In this document: positions 1-7,451 of the stretch, piece after piece
Numbering within the stretch: position 1 is the stretch's first letter
Layout of the letters: each line of letters starts with the position of its first letter
Source: CAMEON01 sp963609805
GTDB taxonomy: Bacteria > Bacillota > Clostridia > Oscillospirales > CAG-272
NCBI GenBank assembly: GCA_963609805.1
Contig: CAVDLN010000015.1
Location: forward strand, 1 to 22,794
Direction of reading: 5' to 3'
Length of the DNA stretch: 22,794 nucleotides
Translations under genes and position numbers: made by a program
Notes under the pieces: model-generated
Seen by the model: only the letters and a program-made list of their open reading frames with translations
Databases searched by the model: none
What the model was told of the DNA's origin: nothing

Positions 1-179
1 CATCCACCTGCATGTACCCTTCCGTCTGGCGGTTCTGCAGGAAATACACGCCGTCGCGCTGAACCGAACCGACCCATGGTAAGCCGTGTCGGTGGTGTAC
101 ATATAGGCGCCTGCAAGGAACACGCTTCTGCCGCTCGGCTTCCAAAATGTGTTGTAATCCGAGCGGTAGAGAATTTGCC
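1..179 (-). pseudogene. Remnant of a ricin-lectin-like secreted protein gene (truncated, frameshifted)
   Basis: Bases 1-55 are nearly identical to 2206-2260, and 48 to about 110 closely match 2401 to about 2463, inside the intact lectin-protease gene on the same strand. The two blocks are joined at the shared octamer ACGCCGTC, which deletes 148 bp relative to the intact copy. Since 148 is not a multiple of three, the frame is broken. In minus-strand reading, codons for AYMYTTDTAYHGSVRFSATA lead into the junction, and DGVYFLQNRQTEGYMQVD continues in another frame. Beyond about 112 the sequence departs from the intact gene, reading KPSGRSVFLAG before the shared block, so the source was a paralogue and not a simple copy. 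A stop lies upstream in that frame. The remnant continues past the left edge. An assembly error is possible but less likely, because single-base differences are also present. Confidence 0.75.
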
Positions 180-218
180 CGATTGTTTCTCGGTTTCCTC
201 AAAGGAAAACGCAGCAGT

Positions 219-1133
219 TCAATCGTGAGCAACGATGGATGAGTCAACAACTACCGATTGTACTTTCTCTGATTTTACCATGGTATATTCATTGACTGTA
301 TTGATGAAATGGACGTCGGTGTAGCATAACAGACCTGCCGTTCCGTCTTTCAAAACCGTAAGTCCTGCATATGTCGTATCGTATTCCACGCGGGAATAGT
401 ATTTTTTTGCCTCGGCATATACCTGATCCAGCTTTCGGTTTATCGATGCTACCGCACTCTGCACGTCAACGGAAATGACGGTGTTTTTGTCGATTTTGCC
501 AAACATGAAAGAAGAGTAGCTGTAGAGACTGCCGTCTGACAGAATGGTGACCGTAGCTGTATCGGTAGTTTCGATATCACCGATAACCTTTGTAAATTTA
601 AACTTGTATTTTCCGCTTTCCCCGCTGTCCTCTGTGTCTATTTCATATTGTGAGATATCGACAAGACAATTCAAAAAATCTTTTGCTATCTGCAGACATT
701 GCTCTTCTGTCAGGTTTCCGTCCACGCCGTCCGAGCTTCCTCGAAAATACGAAACCAACATGCCGTTATCATCAATACTAAAAAGATCCCCGTTTGAAGC
801 TGCATATGTGTACGCAGGGTAATAATTGCATCCGCGGTACTGCTGATATTGATAGCTTCCCGCATAGGTTGTTCCGCCGACAGACAGTTCTACATTCGAT
901 TTTACATTTCTGTCGTCGTATTTTTCATGGTCGGCAAATTCATATTCCCTTTGGTGGGTTGCCTCTGAAACGGAATCGGAAAAATCGCAAATCAAAACCG
1001 TATTTGTCCTTTCATCGTTTTTGACGGTGTTGCTGCCTGTTTCACTTCCGACCGCATCCGACGGCGATGAAGAGCACCCGACAGAGAAAATCACAAGTAT
1101 TACGAGTGAAATAATCAAAGCAAGCTGTTTCAC
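219..1133 (-). CDS. Secreted lipoprotein of unknown function
   Basis: This is a 304-residue protein with a classic SPII signal: a basic start (MKQ), a hydrophobic core and the lipobox FSVGC, giving lipidated Cys20 followed by a Ser-rich linker. It should sit on the outer face of the cytoplasmic membrane. The start is GTG at 1131-1133, preceded by AGGGGGA at a good distance. The mature part is beta-rich and acidic. A middle segment beginning LTEEQCLQIAKDFLN looks loosely like PepSY or YcdB-type repeat folds, but no catalytic or ligand motif is evident, so no function is assigned. It follows the lectin-protease gene by 47 bp on the same strand with no terminator between, so the two are probably co-transcribed. 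Its base composition is clearly lower in GC than the pyr and pst genes, which may indicate transfer. Confidence 0.8.
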   Translation of the reverse strand: MKQLALIISLVILVIFSVGCSSSPSDAVGSETGSNTVKNDERTNTVLICDFSDSVSEATHQREYEFADHEKYDDRNVKSNVELSVGGTTYAGSYQYQQYRGCNYYPAYTYAASNGDLFSIDDNGMLVSYFRGSSDGVDGNLTEEQCLQIAKDFLNCLVDISQYEIDTEDSGESGKYKFKFTKVIGDIETTDTATVTILSDGSLYSYSSFMFGKIDKNTVISVDVQSAVASINRKLDQVYAEAKKYYSRVEYDTTYAGLTVLKDGTAGLLCYTDVHFINTVNEYTMVKSEKVQSVVVDSSIVAHD

Positions 1134-1180
1134 GGTATTAATCCCCCTAACTTGTATGTTGCTTGCGCAAAAATGCGTTT

Positions 1181-3115
1181 CTAATGCAGCACAATTGCCG
1201 TGTCACCGTAAATTACCGCACTGTCTAAGCCGGATCTTTCGGCTGCTTGATTGGAAGCGAAGGTCACAGCTTCCTGTAATGTTGATCCCTGAAGAAGCTT
1301 ACTGTAAAAATTTTCCAGCCACTTGTTCGCTTCGTCACATAGGATATCATTTGCAAAGCCTACAGCGGCGCGGGCTCCTTTTGACACAATCTGAGCCGGC
1401 AAATTCCGGCTGCCGGTTCCCACTTTGGCAGTGCTGCAGCCAATAAACAAAGCAATGTCTATATTGCTGTAATCATCATTCGATGATATACACATGCTTC
1501 CAGACGGCATTCCGCTCCACGAATGGCTGAAGAAAGCGACCAGGTCCGCCTGTTCAGACGCATCATTCAGTTGTATGCCTGTGGATACAACGGAACCGTT
1601 GCTGCCGTATACCAGGAAACCGTGACTTCGACTTGTAAACAAATTCGCCGTCTGCAAGTCATTTTTACAGTTGTTTGCAGATATTGCACCGCTGCGCACA
1701 AGCAGAGTAGGCCAAAAGGAACTGCGCATTTCTGCGGCGATTTGATTCAGCTTGGATATATGGTCGTGCCCGGTATTGGTAACACCGTAAAGAACGACCG
1801 AATAGGGAATTACCCACCACTCATCCTTATAACTTGCATTATCCAGATATTCTCTTTGCCGGATATTGACCCCGTTCGTATACAGGGCGGTTTCCAGATC
1901 CATAACAAGATCTTCCGCAGCATAGGATTCGGACGACTTTGCTTTGATTTTGCACGATCCGTTGCGGGTCATCGTGACGCGCCATTTCTGGTTGTCCGAT
2001 CCCGTATACGGCTTCAGAATCAAATCGGTATTATCGTCGGTTTCGTCCCCCGCGGGCACTGTGACGGCATACCCGCTGACCGCCGATTCTATCCGGTAAT
2101 ACCCGTCCCCGAGGTAGAAAAGATCCCACCTTTGACAGTTCTCTCCGTCGAACGGGTGAATCTCCATGATTCCGCCGTTGTTGGTATAGTTTGGTGCATC
2201 ATCGTCATCCACCTGCATGTACCCTTCCGTCTGGCGGTTCTGCAGGAAATACACGCCGTCCGCCAGCCTTGCGGTTACATTTCCGTACCAATATGTCGGA
2301 GCGCCCGCATAGGTCATCCGGATTCGGAACTGCCCCGCGCCGTTGACTGTGACATTGCCGTCCGTATCCACCGCGGCAAGGTTTGTGCCGGAGCCGTCCG
2401 ACGCCGTCGCGCTGAACCGAACCGGTCCATGGTAAGCCATGTCGGTGGTGTACATGTAGGCGGCCACATGAGCCGTTTCACCTACTGTCACCGTATCCGA
2501 CCAGGACGTCAATGTAACGCCGTATATGGCGGAACCCGTGTACCGTATCATTTCCCACTTGGCTCTGTCCCCGCCGGCCGTCAGAGTCTCCGTCGTACAG
2601 TATTTGTCGTTATTTACCCCGGATGAAGGAGTACATAAATACTTATCAGTACCGTATGCCCGAAGGTATACATACCCGCTGCCTGCGTCGGACAGTATCC
2701 AGTGCGTACTCATGGGATTGTTGATATCCGTGGTGTCAATCGATACAGTCAGAACCGCGGTGTCGCTTTGCCTGCAGAAAGAATTTGCGTTGTTCCGCAT
2801 GGTGCGGATCAGGTAGAGATTGCTTCCCCGGTGCGTAAACTTGAACAGTCCCGAACGGGTGCCTTCTGTAGAGGGGATGCTTCCGTAGGCATACTGCTGA
2901 ATACGCATCCCCGTCTTGTACGAATCGTATTGTATATCAAGATATTTGCCTGTTGCCTTGTTTCGAAGCGCATATACACCGTCCGCCGCGATACCGCCGG
3001 ATACCTCCGCCGAGACGGCAAGAGGCAGCGCTGTCAGCAGGATGATGAGCGAAAGCAGGACAGGAAGAATACGATTCGCCGTGAACCTTCTTTTCGATAC
3101 TTTTCGTCGTTTCAT
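1181..3115 (-). CDS. Secreted ricin-type lectin fused to a CHAT/caspase-like peptidase domain
   Basis: The protein has 644 residues. A signal peptide covers about 1-36 (basic start, long hydrophobic core, cleavage near VSA/E). About 44-195 reads as a ricin-type beta-trefoil region (DGVYALRNKATGKYLDI). About 199-282 is a beta-rich, possibly Ig-like linker. About 286-437 is a second ricin-type region (DGVYFLQNRQTEGYMQV, then NQKWRV). About 438-644 resembles the CHAT caspase-like fold: SRSHG (His498-Gly499), a strand ending ALFIGCSTA (Cys560), GARAAVGFAN, then DEANKWLENFYSKLLQG and an Ala-rich helix, in the order expected for CHAT peptidases. A secreted, glycan-binding cysteine peptidase is inferred; substrate and activation are unknown. 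The ATG at 3113-3115 has only a weak ribosome site. The lipoprotein gene downstream is probably in the same transcript. The lectin call is firm; the peptidase call rests on motif order only. Confidence 0.78.
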   Translation of the reverse strand: MKRRKVSKRRFTANRILPVLLSLIILLTALPLAVSAEVSGGIAADGVYALRNKATGKYLDIQYDSYKTGMRIQQYAYGSIPSTEGTRSGLFKFTHRGSNLYLIRTMRNNANSFCRQSDTAVLTVSIDTTDINNPMSTHWILSDAGSGYVYLRAYGTDKYLCTPSSGVNNDKYCTTETLTAGGDRAKWEMIRYTGSAIYGVTLTSWSDTVTVGETAHVAAYMYTTDMAYHGPVRFSATASDGSGTNLAAVDTDGNVTVNGAGQFRIRMTYAGAPTYWYGNVTARLADGVYFLQNRQTEGYMQVDDDDAPNYTNNGGIMEIHPFDGENCQRWDLFYLGDGYYRIESAVSGYAVTVPAGDETDDNTDLILKPYTGSDNQKWRVTMTRNGSCKIKAKSSESYAAEDLVMDLETALYTNGVNIRQREYLDNASYKDEWWVIPYSVVLYGVTNTGHDHISKLNQIAAEMRSSFWPTLLVRSGAISANNCKNDLQTANLFTSRSHGFLVYGSNGSVVSTGIQLNDASEQADLVAFFSHSWSGMPSGSMCISSNDDYSNIDIALFIGCSTAKVGTGSRNLPAQIVSKGARAAVGFANDILCDEANKWLENFYSKLLQGSTLQEAVTFASNQAAERSGLDSAVIYGDTAIVLH

Positions 3116-3503
3116 GGCTTGCTTTTCTTTACTTGATATTCATGGTATGTCCGGCAAATCATTAAAGGTCGCGGATGCCGCAGGCTATTCACAGCGGTGC
3201 AATTCCTGCATCGGGTATCACTTCTCCTCTCTTTTCCTCACTTCATAAATACATGACACATGTAACTGCGAAAAACCGATAGGCGTCAAATTGTTTTATG
3301 TGATTTATCTATCTCGCACCCTTAGTCTACCATAATTTTACGGAATCTGCAAGGAATTTTCGACATACAAATGTAACATTTATGTGAACAGTAATTTTAT
3401 AATAGCTCTTCGGATGCCGCTGAGGAGGCCGGCTCCGGCAATGCCGCCGGAGTGCGTGCCCGAAAAGAGGACAATCCGGTCGGCGGGAAAATCGGGTCAA
3501 CCC
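3116..3503. other. Divergent intergenic region with palindromes
   Basis: No convincing gene lies here. Seen: an inverted repeat TACATG-ACA-CATGTA at 3250-3264; a perfect 13-bp palindrome AAATGT-A-ACATTT at 3369-3381; a bulged stem between GGATGCCGCAGG (about 3173-3184) and CCTGCATC (about 3207-3214), which would lie in the leader of the minus-strand gene; and a hairpin CTCCGGC/GCCGGAG at 3433-3452 without a following T run. A weak minus-strand promoter is possible, with TTGACG at 3289-3284 and TTACAT at 3265-3260, the latter overlapping the first palindrome. The function of these elements is unknown. Confidence 0.4.
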
Positions 3504-3532
3504 TTGACAAACGTCCGGGCGCATGCTATAAT
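3504..3532 (+). promoter_or_regulatory. Sigma-A promoter of the pyr operon
   Basis: A perfect -35 TTGACA at 3504-3509 and a perfect -10 TATAAT at 3527-3532 are separated by exactly 17 bp. Transcription should begin near 3539, giving a leader of about 175 nt before pyrC. Such a strong core promoter suggests that control acts downstream, in the leader. Confidence 0.88.
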
Positions 3533-3637
3533 ACAACCGGAAACTGACCGTGCTTCGCTGATGCAGATGATCGTGGGGACGGATAACGGCAAAGAGGAGG
3601 GAACACCGCATACCGCAGTGCTCCTTTCCCGTGTGCG

Positions 3638-3697
3638 CTCCGGCTCGGACTGCCTGTACGCCTTTGTGAGGCGGCGCGCGTCACGCCGGAGTTTTTT
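3638..3697 (+). promoter_or_regulatory. Probable pyr leader attenuator with PyrR-loop-like hairpin and terminator
   Basis: CTCCGGC at 3638-3644 pairs perfectly with GCCGGAG at 3685-3691, followed at once by six T (3692-3697), which is the form of an intrinsic terminator. Nested inside is a hairpin with upper stem GCCT/AGGC (3660-3663/3669-3672), loop TTGTG, and a lower GCC/GGC stem with a 5-nt bulge on the 5' side. Its GTGAGGC matches the GNGAGGC part of the PyrR-binding loop known from Bacillus-type pyr leaders. A smaller alternative stem, CGGCG/CGCCG (3672-3676/3684-3688), would also end at the T run, so switching between structures is plausible. The pyrC ribosome site starts four bases after the T run. 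PyrR control is an inference; pyrR is not in the window. Confidence 0.5.
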
Positions 3698-3713
3698 CGT
3701 AAAGGGGTGTCCT

Positions 3714-5006
3714 ATGTATACGAACCGTGACATGAACCGCCCGTCCCTGCGGGTGGATTCCGATGCCTATCCGGCAGGAGCCGCACTCCTGTCCGCATAT
3801 GGTGTTCCGAATGACGCCTTTCTTTCCGCAGAAAGACGGAACGAGGCCGGCGAGCTGTCCGGCACGGCTTTGTATTCTCTTTTACCCGGCTTCTGCGATG
3901 TGCATGTGCACTTTCGGGAGCCGGGTTATTCGTACAAGGAAACCATCCGCACGGGGGCGCTGGCGGCCGCGCACGGCGGATATACGGCTGTGTGTAGCAT
4001 GCCGAATCTGAATCCCGTGCCGGACAGCCCGGAGCATCTGCGGGTGCAGACCGACATCATACGCCGGGATGCCTGCATTGCGGTGTATCCGTACGGCGCG
4101 CTGACGGTCGGGGAGCGCGGCGAGGCGGCGGCGGATCTGGCGGGCATGGCAGCGGATGCGGTTGCCTTCTCGGACGACGGAAAAGGCGTGCAGAGCGGAG
4201 ATATGATGCGGACGGTCATGTGCGAGGCGGCACGGCTCGGCAAGGTTGTCGCCGCGCACTGCGAGGACAACAGCCTCCTGCACGGCGGGTATATCCATGA
4301 CGGTGCATATGCCCGTTCCCACGGTCACCGCGGGATATGCTCCGAGAGCGAGTACCTTCCCATTGCACGCGATATAGAGCTGTGTCGGGAGACGGGCTGC
4401 GCGTATCATGTCTGCCATATTTCAACCAAGGAAAGCGTCGCGCTGATCCGCCGTGCCAAGGCGGAAGGGGTCAATATCACCTGCGAAACGGCGCCGCACT
4501 ACCTTGTTCTGGATGAGGGCAGCCTCCGGGAGGACGGGCGGTTCAAAATGAATCCGCCTCTGCGGTCTGCCGCCGACCGGGAGGCACTGCTGGAGGGACT
4601 GATTGACGGCACGATTGACATGATCGCCACGGACCATGCGCCGCATACGGATGAGGAGAAGAGTCGGGGACTTGAGGGCAGTCCGTTCGGAGTGGTCGGA
4701 CTGGAGACGGCGTTCCCGGTGCTGTATACGCACCTTGTGCGGACGGGAATCCTGTCGCTGGAGATGCTGCTGAATCGCATGGTATGGGCGCCGCGGCGGC
4801 GGTTCGGTCTGCCGTGCGATCCCGAATCGGTCGGGGTGTCCCTGTGGGATCTGTCCGCTGCCCGTCCGGTCAACCCTGCGGAGTTTCTCGGCATGGGGCA
4901 CGCAACGCCCTTTGCCGGCGAGACGCTGTACGGCGTCAACCGGCTTACTCTGTGGCACGGACAGGCTGTGTACGACGCGGCCGGCGGAAAGGAGAATGCA
5001 CAATGA
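3714..5006 (+). CDS. pyrC: Dihydroorotase, type I
   Basis: The enzyme catalyses reversible cyclisation of N-carbamoyl-aspartate to dihydroorotate, the third step of UMP synthesis, in the cytosol. The 430-residue product has the zinc-binding HVHFREPG (His64, His66), AFSDDGKG with the bridging Asp typical of bacterial type I enzymes, AHCEDN, a CHIST block, and IATDHAPH near the C-terminus. The length is normal for PyrC. The first 57 residues lack the usual easily read beta-sandwich start and are more divergent than the catalytic barrel. The ATG at 3714 has AAAGGGG six bases upstream. The frame stays open far upstream through the leader, but no better start with a ribosome site was found there. 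It is the first gene of the operon, and its stop overlaps the pyrK start (ATGA). Confidence 0.93.
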   Translation: MYTNRDMNRPSLRVDSDAYPAGAALLSAYGVPNDAFLSAERRNEAGELSGTALYSLLPGFCDVHVHFREPGYSYKETIRTGALAAAHGGYTAVCSMPNLNPVPDSPEHLRVQTDIIRRDACIAVYPYGALTVGERGEAAADLAGMAADAVAFSDDGKGVQSGDMMRTVMCEAARLGKVVAAHCEDNSLLHGGYIHDGAYARSHGHRGICSESEYLPIARDIELCRETGCAYHVCHISTKESVALIRRAKAEGVNITCETAPHYLVLDEGSLREDGRFKMNPPLRSAADREALLEGLIDGTIDMIATDHAPHTDEEKSRGLEGSPFGVVGLETAFPVLYTHLVRTGILSLEMLLNRMVWAPRRRFGLPCDPESVGVSLWDLSAARPVNPAEFLGMGHATPFAGETLYGVNRLTLWHGQAVYDAAGGKENAQ

Positions 5007-5767
5007 AGCAAACCATGTTTACAATTCTTTCAAATCGGCTCCTGACGCCGCAGGCACGGCAGCCGGTCTGCGAGATGGTTCTGGAGGGTGATCTGTCGCC
5101 GGCTCCGGGCACCGTCAATCGTCCCGGGCAGTTTGTGAACATCCGCCTGGATGGGCTGTTCCTGCGCCGTCCGATTTCGGTGTGCGATATGGATGAGGCG
5201 GCGGGACGCCTGACGCTGGTCTACAAGGTCGTGGGCGAGGGCACCGCGCGGATGCGGGAAATGACGCCCGGCCTGACACTGGATCTGCTTACCGGCTTGG
5301 GCAACGGCTACAACCTTTCGGCGAGCGGGGACAGACCGCTGCTGCTGGGCGGAGGCGTCGGTGTTCCGCCGCTGTACGGGCTGGCGAAACAGCTGATCGC
5401 GGCAGGGCGGCAGGTAACGGCGGTACTGGGATTCAACACGGCCGACGAGGTGTTCTACACCGATGAGTTCCGCGCATTGGGGGCGGAGGTTGTTCTGGCA
5501 ACGGCGGACGGATCGGCGGGGGTGCGCGGATTTGTCACCGACGCCCTGCCGGACGCATACAGCTATGTGTATACCTGCGGCCCCGAGCCGATGCTCCGCG
5601 CGGTGTTCCGCAGCATAAAAACCGGCGGCCAGTTCAGCTTTGAGGAGCGTATGGGCTGCGGGTTCGGCGCCTGCATGGGCTGCTCCTGCAAAACTGTGAC
5701 GGGGTGGAAGCGCATCTGCCGGGAGGGACCGGTGCTGGAGAAGGAGGAAATTCTGTGGGAGAGATGA
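5003..5767 (+). CDS. pyrK: Dihydroorotate dehydrogenase electron transfer subunit (FAD, 2Fe-2S)
   Basis: This subunit passes electrons from dihydroorotate, oxidised at the PyrD FMN, through a 2Fe-2S cluster and FAD to NAD+. It has 254 residues, close to the family norm. The ferredoxin-reductase fold shows RRPIS (55-59) for flavin binding and GGGVGVPPL (117-125) for the nucleotide domain. The C-terminal cluster motif has Cys219, Cys224, Cys227 and Cys239 in GCGFGACMGCSC and KRICREGPV. The start ATG at 5003 overlaps the pyrC stop and sits behind GGAAAGGAG. Upstream in-frame codons lie wholly within pyrC and are not needed. PyrK next to PyrD marks the class 1B, NAD-dependent enzyme. Confidence 0.93.
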   Translation: MKQTMFTILSNRLLTPQARQPVCEMVLEGDLSPAPGTVNRPGQFVNIRLDGLFLRRPISVCDMDEAAGRLTLVYKVVGEGTARMREMTPGLTLDLLTGLGNGYNLSASGDRPLLLGGGVGVPPLYGLAKQLIAAGRQVTAVLGFNTADEVFYTDEFRALGAEVVLATADGSAGVRGFVTDALPDAYSYVYTCGPEPMLRAVFRSIKTGGQFSFEERMGCGFGACMGCSCKTVTGWKRICREGPVLEKEEILWER

Positions 5768-6684
5768 ATCAAGCGGCGGATACCCGTACGGAACTGTGCG
5801 GGATAGAACTGGATAATCCGGTGATACCGGCGAGCGGAACCTTCGGGTTCGGATATGAGTTTGCCGACCTGTACGACATCAATTGCCTCGGCACATTTTC
5901 CTTCAAGGGGACGACGCGGGAGGCGCGGTTCGGCAATCCGACTCCGCGCATTGCCGAATGCACGGCAGGCATGATCAATGCGGTCGGGCTGCAGAATCCC
6001 GGCGTGGATGCCGTGATTTCGCGGGAGCTTCCCCGCCTGCGCAGCTGTTTCGGAAAGCCCGTGATGGCGAATGTCTCCGGCTTTTCCGTGGAGGATTACG
6101 CCTATACCTGCGAGCGGTTGGGGAAGGAGCCGCAGGTCGGCTGGCTGGAGGTGAATATCTCCTGCCCGAATGTCCATGGCGGCGGCATGAGTTTCGGCAC
6201 GGATCCCGCAGCGGCGGCCTCCGTGGTGCGTGCCGTGCGTGCCGTGACGGACAAGCCGCTTATCATCAAGCTGTCCCCCAATGTGACGGATATTGTGTCG
6301 ATTGCCAAGGCCTGTGAGGAGGCGGGCGCGGACGGAATCAGCCTTATCAATACGCTCCTCGGCATGCGCATTGACAAAAGACGCCGCCGCCCTGTGATTG
6401 CCAACCGTATGGGCGGATTTTCCGGCCCCGCCATCTTCCCGGTGGCACTGCGTATGGTCTATCAGGTAGCGGGCGAGGTCGGCATTCCCGTTGTGGGCAT
6501 GGGAGGGGTTTCCTCCGCTTCGGATGTCATCGAAATGATGATGGCGGGTGCCTGCGCCGTTGAGGTCGGCGCCGCCAACCTTGTAAATCCCTACGCGTGC
6601 CGCGACATTATCGCGGATCTTCCCCGTGCCATGAGCCTGTACGGCATACGCTCCCTGCGGGAGATCATCGGCGCGGCACTCTGA
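5755..6684 (+). CDS. pyrD: Dihydroorotate dehydrogenase catalytic subunit, class 1B
   Basis: The FMN enzyme oxidises dihydroorotate to orotate in complex with PyrK. Key segments are NPVIPASGTFGFG near the N-terminus, FKGTT, NVSGF, NISCPNV with the catalytic-base Cys137 typical of class 1, KLSPN, and the phosphate-binding end VVGMGGVSSASDVIEM followed by GACAVEVGAAN. The chosen start is GTG at 5755 because AAGGAGG (5741-5747) lies exactly seven bases upstream; this gives 309 residues. The ATG at 5764, three codons later, overlaps the pyrK stop and is the alternative. Either way translation is coupled to pyrK. Confidence 0.92.
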   Translation: MGEMNQAADTRTELCGIELDNPVIPASGTFGFGYEFADLYDINCLGTFSFKGTTREARFGNPTPRIAECTAGMINAVGLQNPGVDAVISRELPRLRSCFGKPVMANVSGFSVEDYAYTCERLGKEPQVGWLEVNISCPNVHGGGMSFGTDPAAAASVVRAVRAVTDKPLIIKLSPNVTDIVSIAKACEEAGADGISLINTLLGMRIDKRRRRPVIANRMGGFSGPAIFPVALRMVYQVAGEVGIPVVGMGGVSSASDVIEMMMAGACAVEVGAANLVNPYACRDIIADLPRAMSLYGIRSLREIIGAAL

Positions 6685-6746
6685 CAGAAAAAAAGTAAAA
6701 ATTGGGGACAGATGTTTCCCGACGGAAAGCAAGGAGGACATATAGG

Positions 6747-7451
6747 ATGGAAAAAGACGTGATCGTTGCCTGTGATTTCGACAGTGCGGAGGCGGTATTC
6801 GCCTTTCTTGACCGATTTTCGGGATGCGGGCGAAAGCCGTTTGTGAAAATCGGCATGGAGCTGTACTATGCGGAGGGCCCTTCCATTGTGCGCGAAATCA
6901 AACGGCGCGGACACCGCATATTCCTGGATCTCAAGCTGCATGACATTCCGAATACGGTTCGAAAGACCATGGCGGTGCTGTCCGGGTTGGACGTGGATAT
7001 GTGCAATCTGCACGCCGCCGGAACCGTACCCATGATGGAGGCGGCCCTGGAAGGACTTACCCGCCCGGACGGCAGCCGCCCGCTGCTTATCGCGGTGACG
7101 CAGCTAACCTCAACGGATCAAGCGCATATGGAGCAGGATCTGTGGATCCGGGAGCCGATTGAGAACGTGGTGCTGCACTACGCGGACAATGCCCGCCGTG
7201 CGGGACTGGACGGGGTGGTGTGCTCACCGCTGGAGGCCGGACGCGTGCATGAGACCTGCGGAGCGGGCTTTCTGACCGTTACGCCGGGAGTGCGGTTTGC
7301 GGACGGCGACAGAGGCGACCAGAAACGCGTCACGACGCCTGCCGAGGCCCGCGCCATCGGCTCGGATTTCATTGTGGTCGGACGCCCCATCACGGCGGCG
7401 GCCGATCCGGTCGCGGCCTATGAGCGGTGCTGCGCGGAGTTCCTCGGATGA
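6747..7451 (+). CDS. pyrF: Orotidine 5'-phosphate decarboxylase
   Basis: The enzyme decarboxylates OMP to UMP, the last step of the pathway. The product has 234 residues in a TIM-barrel layout. It shows the diagnostic DLKLHDIPNTV with the Asp61-Lys63-Asp66 catalytic array, VACDFDS at the N-terminus, FVKIG, the substrate loop TQLTS, VTPGVRF, and the phosphate-gripping VVGRPIT near the end. The ATG at 6747 is preceded by AAGGAGG at 6731-6737; an earlier in-frame ATG at 6702 has no ribosome site. A 62-bp gap follows pyrD. The stop overlaps the start of the HAD gene (ATGA). Confidence 0.93.
   Translation: MEKDVIVACDFDSAEAVFAFLDRFSGCGRKPFVKIGMELYYAEGPSIVREIKRRGHRIFLDLKLHDIPNTVRKTMAVLSGLDVDMCNLHAAGTVPMMEAALEGLTRPDGSRPLLIAVTQLTSTDQAHMEQDLWIREPIENVVLHYADNARRAGLDGVVCSPLEAGRVHETCGAGFLTVTPGVRFADGDRGDQKRVTTPAEARAIGSDFIVVGRPITAAADPVAAYERCCAEFLG

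Noticed and set aside
1523..2626. A 367-codon open frame on the plus strand opposite the lectin-protease gene
   Set aside because: It is antisense to a gene with a clear signal peptide and domain pattern, its product is low in recognisable features, and it has no ribosome site or homology pattern.
3165..3240. Possible riboswitch in the minus-strand leader of the lectin-protease gene
   Set aside because: A bulged stem with CCTGCATC/GGATGCCGCAGG is present, but comparison from memory with cobalamin, c-di-GMP and c-di-AMP riboswitch cores gave no convincing match.
3433..3452. Hairpin CTCCGGC/GCCGGAG as a terminator
   Set aside because: No T run follows on either strand.
3384..3713. Upstream extension of pyrC to 540 residues
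   Set aside because: The extra codons cover the promoter and the attenuator, so most could not be translated, and the ATG at 3714 has a proper ribosome site and gives a normal PyrC length.
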